64,000 nucleotides of DNA from Dongia deserti (GTDB lineage: Bacteria > Pseudomonadota > Alphaproteobacteria > Dongiales > Dongiaceae), in assembly GCF_003574735.1 (NCBI RefSeq), contig NZ_QORW01000001.1:310001-374000 (forward strand), read 5' to 3'. Shown here in pieces: positions 50,222 to 58,539 of this stretch (position 1 is the first letter of the stretch; each line of letters begins with the position of its first letter). The translations under genes were made by a program, and so were the position numbers. Below the pieces are notes generated by a model that saw nothing but the letters and a program-made list of their open reading frames with translations, made no database searches and had not been told where the DNA came from.

Positions 50222-50776
50222 GTGGTTTCCTTTCCGAGGGGTTTGGGTGGCTGCGAGAATGTTCGATGCGGCCGCTGGGCTGAAATGCTGATCGGCTCTC
50301 AATTCGATAACGACCGGCTATCGCGCGCTCGAACTGGCACCATGTCGGCCAGCAATACGTATGGGCCAGCGATCAATTCCGGCTGCAGCAAGAAGCTGGA
50401 ATCGCCACTGGCGGGGTGTCGCTCGATCGCGCGCCAGTGGCGCACCGCGTTCTTGGGAAAGCGGCGATAAATCCTGATCATCGGCGTCATCTCCAAGGGC
50501 ATCGACGGAAGCGTCGACGCCACAAGCCTGCGCCGCCGCGCGCACGCAGAAAAATGCCGTTGGCCAATCGGTTCGATGCCGGCGCGACATGGCAAGAAGG
50601 AGCTGAAACCGCGGTCAAACAGTGCCGCTCAAAGGTCAAGAACCGCTACGGTGACAGCCCATATCCTGCCCGAAGCCTCCGCCAGGCCGGCGCAATGCTG
50701 TACGGCGCCGGGTGGGCGAATTGCATTCGGCCGGGGCGAGGATTAGCCTCCGGCACGGCGACTGGAGAGATTGGGC
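50222..50776. other. Intergenic region upstream of the diol dehydratase operon
   Basis: About 550 bp. A 98-codon frame on the minus strand (50299-50595) has no recognised family or ribosome site and is not called. The right half holds the (T/G)GTCAA direct repeats at 50613-50640 and a TATCCT hexamer at 50662-50667, which I take as the dehydratase promoter. No cobalamin riboswitch is visible: neither the GCCACTG box nor a plausible B12-box hairpin can be found. Confidence 0.5.
50613..50640 (+). promoter_or_regulatory. 21-bp-spaced direct repeat, site C (diol dehydratase promoter)
   Basis: GGTCAAACAGTG (from 50613) and GGTCAAGAACCG (from 50634) start exactly 21 bp apart, with CCGCTCA between, as in site B. 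TATCCT at 50662 lies 28 bp after the second repeat. The layout fits an AraC-type activator overlapping the -35 region. The dehydratase ATG is 137 bp downstream. Confidence 0.65.
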
Positions 50777-53071
50777 ATGCCGGACAAGCCGCAAGGCGCG
50801 CCGCAGATCAAGGTGAACCGGTGGCGGCGCTTCGCAGATTGGGACGAGCGGCCGTTGCGCCTCGACAAGTTCGCCGTGGAAGACGCGAGCGCCGGCTTTG
50901 CCGCTTTCTCGTCCCCCAACGATCCTAAGCCCGGCCTCGAGATCGAAGACGGCAAGGTCAAATCGATGGACGGCATTGCCGCCGTCGATTTCGACATGAT
51001 CGACCTCTTCATCGCGACTCATCATCTCGATCTCGAAGTCGCGCCGGAGGCGATGGCGATCCCGTCGCACGAGATCGCGCGCATGCTGGTCGACATGAAC
51101 GTGCCGCGCGCCAAGCTGGTGCGCCTGGCCCACGGCATGACGCCGGCAAAGCTGGCGGAGGTGGTGGCGGAGCTGAACGCGCTGGAAATCGCCTTTGCCT
51201 ACAGCAAGATGCGGGCGCGGCATACGCCGGGCAACCAGGGCCATGTCACGAACGCCAAGGATGACCCGCTGCAATTGGCGGCGGATGCCGCAACCGCCGT
51301 TGCCTTCGGGTTCGACGAGATCGAGACCACCATGCGCGTCGCGCGCAATGCCTGGTCCAACGCCGTGGCCTGCGCCGTCGGCGCCGCCGTCGGTCGCTGG
51401 GGCACCTTGTTCCAATGCTCCAGTGAGGAGGCAGAAGAGCTGCAGATCGGGATGGCCGGCTTCACGTCCTATGCCGAGACGGTCTCGGTCTATGGCACCG
51501 AACGCGCCTTCATCGACGGCGACGATACGCCCTGGTCCAAGGCGTTCCTCTCCACCGCCTATGCCTCCCGCGGCATCAAGATGCGCTGCACGTCCGGCGC
51601 GGGCTCCGAACTGCTCATGGGGTTCCACGAGAGCAAGTCGCTGCTCTATCTCGAGGCGCGCTGCCTCTGCCTGCAGCGCGGCATGGGCGTGCAGGGCACG
51701 CAGAATGGCGGCATCGATGGCGCGCCCGTCACCTGCACCGTGCCGGGCGGCGTGCGCGAGCTGATGGCGGAGAACTTGCTGGCGGTGTGGCTCGACCTCG
51801 AATGCGCGTCGGGCAATGATGCGCGGCCGACCGAATCGGAAATCCGCGTCGGCGCCAAGATCCTGCCCTACCTGATCGCCGGGTCCGACCTCATCTGTTC
51901 CGGTTTCGGCTCGATCCTGAAATACGACAATTCCTTCAATCCCTCGCTCATGAACGGCGAAGAGCTGGAGGATTTCCTGGTCCTGCAGCGCGACTTCGAG
52001 GCCGACGGCGGACTGACGCCGGTTGGCGAAACGGAGATCCTCGATCTGCGCAGCCGCGCCGTGCAGGCCATTGCTGCCGTGTTCGAAGAGTTGAACCTCG
52101 GCAAACCCACCGCGGACATGATGGCAAGCGTGGTCGCCGCCTCGGGGTCTGAAGAAACGCAGAGCTACCTGCCGGGGGACGTTTCCTTTATCAGCGAGGC
52201 GATCAAGCAGCGCCGCATCAACGTGATCGACGTGATCAAGGCGCTGGCCAAGCGCGGCTATCGCACCGAGGCGCAGAACCTGCTGAATGTCGTAAAGCTG
52301 CGCGTGACCGGCGATTACCTGCAGACCTCTGCCATCGTGCGCAACGGGCGCATCATCAGTGCGGTCAATGATCCCAATGAGTATCTCGGTCCCGGCACGG
52401 GCTATCGTGTCAGCAAGGAGCGGCGCGAGCAGCTGGTGAACATCCGTGACGTTCTGGATCGTGACGAAGTGCTGCGCAGCGAGGGGCGCCATGCCAAGGC
52501 AGAGTCGCGCCTGATCCAATATCGCACCATGGGAGCGGCCGAGCCGGGTAGCGACCCCAGGGAGGTCGTGATCGGCATCTCGCCGGCCTTCGGATTGAAG
52601 ATCTTCCGGACGCTCGGCGGGCACCCGCTCTCCTCCATTCTGGATGCGCTCATCTCCGGCATCCGTGCCAAGGGTTGCCGGCCGCGCATCGTGCGCCTGC
52701 GGCATACGGCGGACACCTCGTTCCTGGGCCTCAGCGCCGCGCGCCTCGCCGGTTCCGGGGTCGGCATCGGCATTCAGGCGAAGGGAACCGCCGTCATCCA
52801 CCAGCACGATCGACTGCCCCATCACAATCTGGAGCTCTTCTCCAACGCGCCCATCACCAAGCTCGAGCACTACCGGCGCATGGGAGAGAACGCGGCCGCT
52901 TATGCGCTCAGTGAAACGCCGGAGCCAGTCGTCGTACCGACCAAGGGCGAGGCGATGGGCGCGCGATTCCATGCCCAAGTCGCGCTGATCTACGCCATCG
53001 AGACCAGCCTGACCGAAGACGGCGCGGCACCCGAAAATATCGAGATCCGCCTGGCGGAGGTCATGCAGTGA
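50777..53071 (+). CDS. B12-dependent propanediol/glycerol dehydratase, fused large and medium subunits
   Basis: Protein of 764 residues from the ATG at 50777 (GGAGAG upstream). Residues 1-555 are the PduC/DhaB large subunit: RARHTPGNQGHVTN carries the His aligned with catalytic His143, and DEIETTMRVARNAWSN the Glu aligned with Glu170 of Klebsiella PduC. Residues about 590-764 match the PduD medium subunit (SPAFGLKIFRTLGGHPLSSI, IQAKGTAVIHQHDRLPHHNL). Fused alpha-beta subunits are known in some actinobacteria and rhizobia. The small subunit follows with a 4-bp overlap. It uses adenosylcobalamin. No reactivating factor gene is seen in the window. Exact substrate is unknown. Confidence 0.92.
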   Translation: MPDKPQGAPQIKVNRWRRFADWDERPLRLDKFAVEDASAGFAAFSSPNDPKPGLEIEDGKVKSMDGIAAVDFDMIDLFIATHHLDLEVAPEAMAIPSHEIARMLVDMNVPRAKLVRLAHGMTPAKLAEVVAELNALEIAFAYSKMRARHTPGNQGHVTNAKDDPLQLAADAATAVAFGFDEIETTMRVARNAWSNAVACAVGAAVGRWGTLFQCSSEEAEELQIGMAGFTSYAETVSVYGTERAFIDGDDTPWSKAFLSTAYASRGIKMRCTSGAGSELLMGFHESKSLLYLEARCLCLQRGMGVQGTQNGGIDGAPVTCTVPGGVRELMAENLLAVWLDLECASGNDARPTESEIRVGAKILPYLIAGSDLICSGFGSILKYDNSFNPSLMNGEELEDFLVLQRDFEADGGLTPVGETEILDLRSRAVQAIAAVFEELNLGKPTADMMASVVAASGSEETQSYLPGDVSFISEAIKQRRINVIDVIKALAKRGYRTEAQNLLNVVKLRVTGDYLQTSAIVRNGRIISAVNDPNEYLGPGTGYRVSKERREQLVNIRDVLDRDEVLRSEGRHAKAESRLIQYRTMGAAEPGSDPREVVIGISPAFGLKIFRTLGGHPLSSILDALISGIRAKGCRPRIVRLRHTADTSFLGLSAARLAGSGVGIGIQAKGTAVIHQHDRLPHHNLELFSNAPITKLEHYRRMGENAAAYALSETPEPVVVPTKGEAMGARFHAQVALIYAIETSLTEDGAAPENIEIRLAEVMQ

Positions 53072-53496
53072 CCGACAAGCACCTCACCACCACCGACTAC
53101 CCGCTGGCGGAGAAGCGCCCCGACCTGGTGCGCACGCGCAGCGGCAAGATGCTGGAGCATCTGACGCTCGAGGCGCTCGAGGCCGGTGCTGTTGCGCTGG
53201 AAGACCTGCGCATCACACCGGAGGCCTTGCGCCAGCAGGCAGCGATCGCGCGCGCCGCCGGCCGGCCGACCCTGGGTCGCAATTTCGGACGCGCGGCCGA
53301 ACTCGTCGATGTGCCACAGGACGTGATCCTCGGGATCTACGAGCTGCTTCGCCCCGGCCGCGCCAAAGGCAAGGCCGACTTGCTCGATGCGGCGCACCTC
53401 CTGCGCAGAACCTACAAGGCCGAGCAGATGGCCTCTTTCATCGAAGAAGCGGCGGAGGTCTATGAACGCCGCGGCCTGTTCTCCAAACGCTTCTGA
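53068..53496 (+). CDS. Diol/glycerol dehydratase small subunit (PduE-like)
   Basis: Small (gamma) subunit, 142 residues, overlapping the fused subunit gene in an ATGA junction. The family is recognised from YPLAEKRPDLVRTRSGKMLE, ALEDLRITPEALRQQA, LGRNFGRAAELVDVPQDVIL and the ending AAEVYERRGLFSKRF. With the fused subunit it makes a complete dehydratase. The GATase gene begins 11 bp downstream. Confidence 0.93.
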   Translation: MTDKHLTTTDYPLAEKRPDLVRTRSGKMLEHLTLEALEAGAVALEDLRITPEALRQQAAIARAAGRPTLGRNFGRAAELVDVPQDVILGIYELLRPGRAKGKADLLDAAHLLRRTYKAEQMASFIEEAAEVYERRGLFSKRF

Positions 53497-53507
53497 TCCG
53501 ACCTTTC

Positions 53508-54245
53508 ATGCGCAAATACCTGTTGATCGTGCCGGAAGCAACCGCGCCCGCCGGCCTGATCGGCGAAACCCTGATCGGGGAGGGCGCCATTTACGACGCG
53601 GTGATGCCGGTCGAGCGTCATGCGAGCCATGCGCCATTCAACTATCCCGGCATCCCGAATCAGGTGGCTGACTATGCGGGCCTGATCGTGCTTGGCGGTC
53701 CCATGAGCGCGAACGAGACTGACAAGCATCCCTTCCTCGCCGAGACTATGAGCCTCATCCAGGAATTCGCAGCAGCGGATCGGCCCGTGCTCGGCATTTG
53801 CCTCGGCGCGCAGATCATCGCCCGTGCCTTCGGCGGCGAGGTCTATCGCATGGACCGGCTGGAATCCGGCTTCTACACCATGAACGTGACGCCGGAAGGC
53901 CAGAGCGACCCGGTGTTCGCCGCGCTCGGCGACCAGGTCACATCATTCCAGAACCATTTCGAAGCGGTGCGCGACATTCCCGGTGCCGTGCCGCTTGCCA
54001 CGGGCGGCGCCTGTCCGATCCAGGCCTTTCGCATCGGTCGCGCCACCTATGCCACGCAGTTCCACCCGGAAGTGACCATCGATATCGTGCGCGACTGGAT
54101 CCGCAAGTTCGGGACCGCCTTTACCAACGATGAGCCGCGCCTGCTGACTGATCTCGACCGCCAGTTCCGGGAGAATTTCGCCCGCCATCGCACCCAATGT
54201 CAGCTGTTGGTGCGGAACTGGATGGTCTTGTCCAAGGTGCCCTAA
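53508..54245 (+). CDS. Class I glutamine amidotransferase-like protein
   Basis: GATase1-fold protein, 245 residues. The triad is complete: Cys98 in GICLGAQ, His186 and Glu188 in TQFHPEV. The family is the free-standing GMP-synthase-like group, which includes gamma-glutamyl-amine hydrolases and uncharacterised members. No synthetase domain is attached. Its position after the dehydratase genes, 11 bp apart, suggests a hydrolase or amidase step in the same pathway, possibly removing a gamma-glutamyl or amide group. This is inference. Confidence 0.87.
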   Translation: MRKYLLIVPEATAPAGLIGETLIGEGAIYDAVMPVERHASHAPFNYPGIPNQVADYAGLIVLGGPMSANETDKHPFLAETMSLIQEFAAADRPVLGICLGAQIIARAFGGEVYRMDRLESGFYTMNVTPEGQSDPVFAALGDQVTSFQNHFEAVRDIPGAVPLATGGACPIQAFRIGRATYATQFHPEVTIDIVRDWIRKFGTAFTNDEPRLLTDLDRQFRENFARHRTQCQLLVRNWMVLSKVP

Positions 54246-54260
54246 GAGGCTGGCGGAGCC

Positions 54261-54288
54261 TGTCAAAATCCCAGCGGCAGATGTCAAG
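54261..54288 (+). promoter_or_regulatory. 21-bp-spaced direct repeat, site A (Pot operon 3 promoter)
   Basis: TGTCAAAATCCC (from 54261) and TGTCAAGATCGG (from 54282) start exactly 21 bp apart. TAGGCT at 54309 lies 27 bp after the second repeat. The binding-protein ATG is at 54464, about 170 bp downstream. Same architecture as sites B and C. Confidence 0.7.
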
Positions 54289-54463
54289 ATCGGTTGGCAC
54301 CGCTTCACTAGGCTTCGAGTGGGTGGGACCATTGGTTCCACTTGCCCGCGGGCAGCCGGTGCGCTGAAATACCCGCGCGCAAAAAGATCAGGTGAGGCAT
54401 ACCGGGCACAGACATCCGGGCCGTTGTCCCGCGCTGTGACCCGACCGATTCGGGAGAGGGACA

Positions 54464-55627
54464 ATGTTCACATCGAAACTGTCGCGCCGGAACTTCATGC
54501 AGCAATCGGCACTGTGGGCTGCCGCATTCGCGGCCGGCGGAACGCTTGGCCTGCGCAAGGCGATGGCCGATCGCTCCAAGGAACTGAACATTTTGTGCTG
54601 GGAAGGATATAATTCCGCTCAGGTGCTGGATCCGTTCCGCAAGTCCACCGGCGCCACGGTCAAAGCGGAATCGCTCACCAACGATCCCACCATGATCAAC
54701 CGCCTGCGCGCGGGCGAGATGAATGTCTGGGACCTCATCAACGTCAACAACCCGTGGGCCCGCAAGGTCATGTGGCCCGAGAAGCTGATCAAGCCGATCG
54801 AGCGTGCCAGGTTCGAACCCTACTTCGCGAAGATGCTGCCGGCCTTCAAGCCGCCCTACAGATGGGCCATGGACGATAGCGGCGAGAACATGCTCGGCAT
54901 CGCGCAGCGCTTCGGCCCCTACAGCTTCGTCGTCAACACCGACAAGATCAGCCGCGCCAGCGCGGAGGATCAAGGGTGGGATCTGTGGAACGACAATGCC
55001 AATGCCGGCAAGTACGGCGTGCAGGAATCGGACGACTGGAACGTGTTCGACCTCTGCTGCATCGCCGGGTTCGACCCGTTCAAGGAGCATACGGACGCAG
55101 AGGTTGCCCGCTATACCGAGACCGCGAAGCGGGTCTTCAAGAACGCAAAGGTGGTCGGCGATCTGGCGACCATGAACCAGCTGCTGGTCTCCGGTGACAT
55201 CGACTTCTACTTGACGGGCGGCACCTACAGCTGCTCGCCGGCGCGGGCTGACGGCGCCCTGAATATCCGCGGGATTACCCCGAACAAGGGCCCAATGCCG
55301 GGTGGCAAGGGCGGCATCGCCTGGATCGAGATCACGTCGGTGGTGAACAATCCGAATGTCTCGCCCCTGGCCGAGCACTTCCTCGAATATGTGCAGACCC
55401 CGGACATGTCGCACACCGTGGCGTTCGCCGAGGGCACGTTCAATCCCGTCACCCAGATGGGCGATCCTGAGTGCTTCAAGCTCTTCACCAAGGAGGAGCT
55501 GGAGATCATCCAGTGGGACAGCCTTGAAGAGGAAATGGCCCGCTCGGCCGAATATGATATCGTGCCGGATTATCCGAAACTGCTCGACATCATGACCGCC
55601 GCGAAGCGCGAAGTCTCCGGCGGCTGA
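54464..55627 (+). CDS. Polyamine-type periplasmic binding protein, Tat-like signal (operon 3)
   Basis: Extracellular solute-binding protein, 387 residues. The signal sequence has SRRNFMQQSALWAAAFAAGG, a twin-arginine-type motif. The mature protein has ELNILCWEGYNSAQVLDPF, a PotD/PotF-type opening, and FVVNTDKISRASAEDQGWDLW. GGGAGAGGGACA precedes the ATG. It is the first gene of Pot operon 3, which also carries an SDR and an aldolase-like gene, and is preceded by regulon site A. Tat export is inferred; ligand unknown. Confidence 0.9.
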   Translation: MFTSKLSRRNFMQQSALWAAAFAAGGTLGLRKAMADRSKELNILCWEGYNSAQVLDPFRKSTGATVKAESLTNDPTMINRLRAGEMNVWDLINVNNPWARKVMWPEKLIKPIERARFEPYFAKMLPAFKPPYRWAMDDSGENMLGIAQRFGPYSFVVNTDKISRASAEDQGWDLWNDNANAGKYGVQESDDWNVFDLCCIAGFDPFKEHTDAEVARYTETAKRVFKNAKVVGDLATMNQLLVSGDIDFYLTGGTYSCSPARADGALNIRGITPNKGPMPGGKGGIAWIEITSVVNNPNVSPLAEHFLEYVQTPDMSHTVAFAEGTFNPVTQMGDPECFKLFTKEELEIIQWDSLEEEMARSAEYDIVPDYPKLLDIMTAAKREVSGG

Positions 55628-55644
55628 TCGCGAATCGACGCAGG

Positions 55645-55676
55645 TCGGGGTCCTCTCGGACGCGGGAGGACCCCGA
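55645..55676 (+). promoter_or_regulatory. Hairpin after the binding-protein gene of Pot operon 3
   Basis: Arms TCGGGGTCCTC (55645-55655) and GAGGACCCCGA (55666-55676) are perfectly complementary over 11 bp around a 10-nt loop. No T-run follows. It sits in the 96-bp gap between binding-protein and ATPase genes, like the hairpins of the other two operons. Confidence 0.75.
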
Positions 55677-55723
55677 TCATATATGGAATGGATTGCACGC
55701 AAGAGGGGCCGGTATCCCGCGGC

Positions 55724-56791
55724 ATGAATACACGCACACCCGTCATCGAGCTTCGGCAGATCACCAAGTCGTTCGGCAGCTTCACCGCCGTCCATACCAT
55801 CGACCTTGTCATCGGCGAAGGCGAGTTCTTCACGATTGTCGGCCCGTCGGGCAGCGGCAAGACCACCGTCCTGCGCATGCTGGCCGGGCTGGAGACACCG
55901 ACCAGCGGCGACATCCTGTTGCGGGGCAAGCGCATCAACGACGTGCCGGCGAACCGGCGGCCGACCTGCATGGTCTTCCAATCGCTGGCCCTGTTTCCGC
56001 ACCGCACGGTCGGCGAGAACATCGAGTTCCCGCTCAAGATCCGTGACGTGTCCAAGGCCGACCGCAAGGCGCGCGCGCTCCAGCTGATGGAGCAGCTGCG
56101 CCTGCCTGCGGATTATTACGGCAAGAACGTCACCAAGTGCTCCGGCGGCGAGCGGCAGCGCGTCGCGCTGGCCCGGGCGCTCGCCTACAATCCCGACATC
56201 CTGTTCTTCGACGAGCCGCTCAGCGCGATCGACTACAAGCTGCGCAAGACGCTCGAGAAGGAACTGAAGGACATCCACCGCGAGACGGGCAAGACCTTCA
56301 TCTACATCACCCATTCGCTGGAAGAGGCGATGGTGATGAGCGACCGGATCGGCGTCATGCGGCAAGGCCGCCTGGTCCAGGTGGGGACGCCGAACGAGAT
56401 CTACACGGCGCCCAACAGCAAGTTCGTCTCGGAATTCATCGGCGACGTGAACATCATCCCGGTGGCGATCAACGGCACCGGCAAGCTGCATTCCGCGGAG
56501 CTGGGTGCGGAGTTCACTTCGCCGCCCATTCCGGCCGGCTTCCGCTCCGGGCACCTGGTCGTACGCCCCGAATCCATCCGCATCGTCGAGCGCAGCGATA
56601 GTGCCGAGAACAGGTTGAGCGGGCGGCTGTACAACGAATATGCGCTGGGGTCGCGCATCCAGTACCAGGTGCGCGTGGGCGAGCAGGTGTTCATCGTGGA
56701 GCGGCTGCGGCAGCAGGCGTTCCAGGGCGGCATCGACAGCGAGGTCCAGATCGGCTGGAACGCCCGCGACAGTATTCTGGTGGGCGACTGA
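55724..56791 (+). CDS. Polyamine-type ABC transporter ATP-binding protein (PotA-like, operon 3)
   Basis: ATPase, 355 residues from the ATG at 55724 (an ATG at 55688 is in frame, without a ribosome site). Walker A is GPSGSGKTT, the signature reads [18 protein letters not shown] (usual LSGGQ altered to CSGGE), Walker B ILFFDEPLSAIDYKL and H-loop ITHSLEEAMVMSD. The DEPLSAID and THSLEE variants set this copy apart from the ATPases of operons 1 and 2. A TOBE region ends the protein. It overlaps the first permease gene by one base. Confidence 0.92.
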   Translation: MNTRTPVIELRQITKSFGSFTAVHTIDLVIGEGEFFTIVGPSGSGKTTVLRMLAGLETPTSGDILLRGKRINDVPANRRPTCMVFQSLALFPHRTVGENIEFPLKIRDVSKADRKARALQLMEQLRLPADYYGKNVTKCSGGERQRVALARALAYNPDILFFDEPLSAIDYKLRKTLEKELKDIHRETGKTFIYITHSLEEAMVMSDRIGVMRQGRLVQVGTPNEIYTAPNSKFVSEFIGDVNIIPVAINGTGKLHSAELGAEFTSPPIPAGFRSGHLVVRPESIRIVERSDSAENRLSGRLYNEYALGSRIQYQVRVGEQVFIVERLRQQAFQGGIDSEVQIGWNARDSILVGD

Positions 56792-57696
56792 TGGCCGAAG
56801 CCAGCGCACCTGCGATCGCCACCCGCCAGCCGCGCTTTGTCATCCTGCGCTGGCTGAAGCTGCGGCCCGGCGCCGCGCATGCGCTGCCGGTGATCGCGTT
56901 CCTGCTGATCGGCTTCGCCGCGCCGCTGGCGTGGGTCATCATGTTCAGCTTCATGCCAGAGCGGAGCTTCAGCCTTCTGAACGAGCCGACCCTCGATAAT
57001 TATGTTACGATCTTCTCCGGCACCACCTACCGGTCGTTCCTGTGGTCGCTCGGCCTCGCCGCGGTGACGGTCATCCTGCTGGCGCTCATCTGCTATCCCA
57101 TCGCCTATGGGCTGACGCGCGTGTTCGGGCGCTGGTCGACGTTGCTGACCCTGCTCTTCACCATTCCGCTGTTCGTGTCGGAGAACGTCCGCCTCTATGG
57201 CTGGATCCTGTTCTTCATCAAGAACGGCGTGATGCTCGGGACGCTCAAGTCTCTGTTCGGCTACGAGGGCGAGACCTGGCTATTCACCGAAGGCATGATC
57301 GTGCTCGGCATGGTCTATGTTTACATGCCGTTCATGCTGTTCCCGATGACCCTCGGCGTCAGCATGGTGCCGAACGAGACGCGCGATGCTGCCTTCGATT
57401 TGGGCGCGAGCCGCTGGCAGGTTTTCAAGGAAGTGGACCTGCCGCTGGCCATGCCGGGCATCGTCATCGGCTTCCTACTTTCCTTCGTGCTCGCCGTCGG
57501 CGCGCTTGTCGAAGCGAAGGTGCTCGGCGGTCAGCGTGTCATTCCAATCGTCCATGAGATCGAGCTTGCCTTCACCTATGCCCAGAACTGGCCGCTCGGC
57601 GCGGCTCTCGCGGTTCTCCTGATGCTGGTTGTCGGCACGCTGGTCATGCTGGTCCTGCGGCGGTTCGACCTCGATACCATCCTGGGGAGGCGCTGA
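56791..57696 (+). CDS. Polyamine-type ABC transporter permease (PotB-like, operon 3)
   Basis: Inner-membrane permease, 301 residues, six predicted helices. FTIPLFVSENVRLYGWILFF takes the place of the usual PotB LPFW...IR.Y stretch, and the EAA loop is DLGASRWQVFKEVDLPLAMPG. A 20-residue cytoplasmic extension precedes the first helix. Single-base overlaps (TGATG-type) with both neighbours suggest coupled translation. Confidence 0.92.
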   Translation: MAEASAPAIATRQPRFVILRWLKLRPGAAHALPVIAFLLIGFAAPLAWVIMFSFMPERSFSLLNEPTLDNYVTIFSGTTYRSFLWSLGLAAVTVILLALICYPIAYGLTRVFGRWSTLLTLLFTIPLFVSENVRLYGWILFFIKNGVMLGTLKSLFGYEGETWLFTEGMIVLGMVYVYMPFMLFPMTLGVSMVPNETRDAAFDLGASRWQVFKEVDLPLAMPGIVIGFLLSFVLAVGALVEAKVLGGQRVIPIVHEIELAFTYAQNWPLGAALAVLLMLVVGTLVMLVLRRFDLDTILGRR

Positions 57697-58520
57697 TGGC
57701 CGGCGCGACGACATCCGGCGCTGCGGGCTCCAAGAGGTGGCGCACTGCCCTGCTCTGGGCCTGGGTGCTCAGCGTCGTGGCCTTCATGTACATGCCGGCC
57801 TTGTCGCTCCTGCTCGCCTCTTCGACCTCGAGCCGCTACTTCATTTTCCCGATCACGCGCTGGGGCTTCGACTGGTGGGAAAAGACGTTCAACTCGATCG
57901 AGATCCACATCCTGTTCAAGACCTCGATCTCGATCGCCTTGTGCGTGACCGTCATCGCGGTGGTGATCGCCTTCTTCGGCGCGCTGGCCTTCGCGCGCTA
58001 CGACTGGAAGGGTCGCTCGCTGTTCCAGAAGATCGTGTTGCTGCCGATCTTCTTTCCGCAGTCGGTGCTGGGGCTTGCGCTGCTGCTCTGGTTCAATGCA
58101 ATGGGTATTCCCCTCTCCTGGAAGAGCACGGTGTTCGCGCACCTGGTATGGATCGTGCCGGTCGTGACGCTGGTGATCTCGATCCAGGTCTATAGCTTCG
58201 ACCCGGCATTGGAGGAAGCCGCCTTCGACCTGGGCGCCACGCGCTGGCAAGTGCTGAGAGAGGTCACGCTGCCCGTTCTGTTCCCCGGCTTGTTCTCCGG
58301 CGCGCTGTTCGCCTTCCTGCTGTCCTGGGGGAATTTCCCGCTGTCGCTGTTCACGACCGGCGCCGACACGACACTGCCGGAATATCTCTATGCCAAGATG
58401 ATTGCCGGCTATACGCCCGGCGTGCCGGTACTTGGAACCGTATCCACCATGATGGCCGCGATCCTGCTCCTCGGCGGTTACGGCCTGATCGTGTTGCGGC
58501 GCCGCGCGCGACTCAAATAG
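57696..58520 (+). CDS. Polyamine-type ABC transporter permease (PotC-like, operon 3)
   Basis: Inner-membrane permease, 274 residues, six predicted helices. The EAA loop is DLGATRWQVLREVTLPVLFPG, and FLLSWGNFPLSLFTTGADTT matches the PotC C-terminal pattern. It is followed 19 bp later by the SDR gene, so uptake and enzyme genes share a transcript. Confidence 0.92.
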   Translation: MAGATTSGAAGSKRWRTALLWAWVLSVVAFMYMPALSLLLASSTSSRYFIFPITRWGFDWWEKTFNSIEIHILFKTSISIALCVTVIAVVIAFFGALAFARYDWKGRSLFQKIVLLPIFFPQSVLGLALLLWFNAMGIPLSWKSTVFAHLVWIVPVVTLVISIQVYSFDPALEEAAFDLGATRWQVLREVTLPVLFPGLFSGALFAFLLSWGNFPLSLFTTGADTTLPEYLYAKMIAGYTPGVPVLGTVSTMMAAILLLGGYGLIVLRRRARLK

Positions 58521-58539
58521 GAATGTAGGGAGGAACATC

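Noticed and set aside
50299-50595. 98-codon minus-strand frame upstream of the dehydratase operon
   Set aside because: No Shine-Dalgarno, no recognised domain, Arg-rich; it may be real but nothing supports it.
50596-50776. Cobalamin riboswitch before the B12-dependent dehydratase
   Set aside because: I looked for the GCCACTG box and the conserved core hairpins and did not find them; GGTCAA repeats explain the region better.
50636-52978. 780-codon open frame on the minus strand opposite the diol dehydratase gene
   Set aside because: It is antisense to a gene with clear family motifs. Long antisense frames are expected in GC-rich codon-biased DNA, and the translation is low-complexity His/Arg/Asp-rich with no domain.
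54247-54261. Terminator AGGCT/AGCCT after the GATase gene
   Set aside because: Only a 5-bp stem and no T-run; it abuts repeat site A and is probably coincidental.
54308-56809. 833-codon open frame on the minus strand opposite Pot operon 3
   Set aside because: It runs across three plus-strand elements (promoter, binding protein, ATPase) and has no recognisable family or ribosome site.
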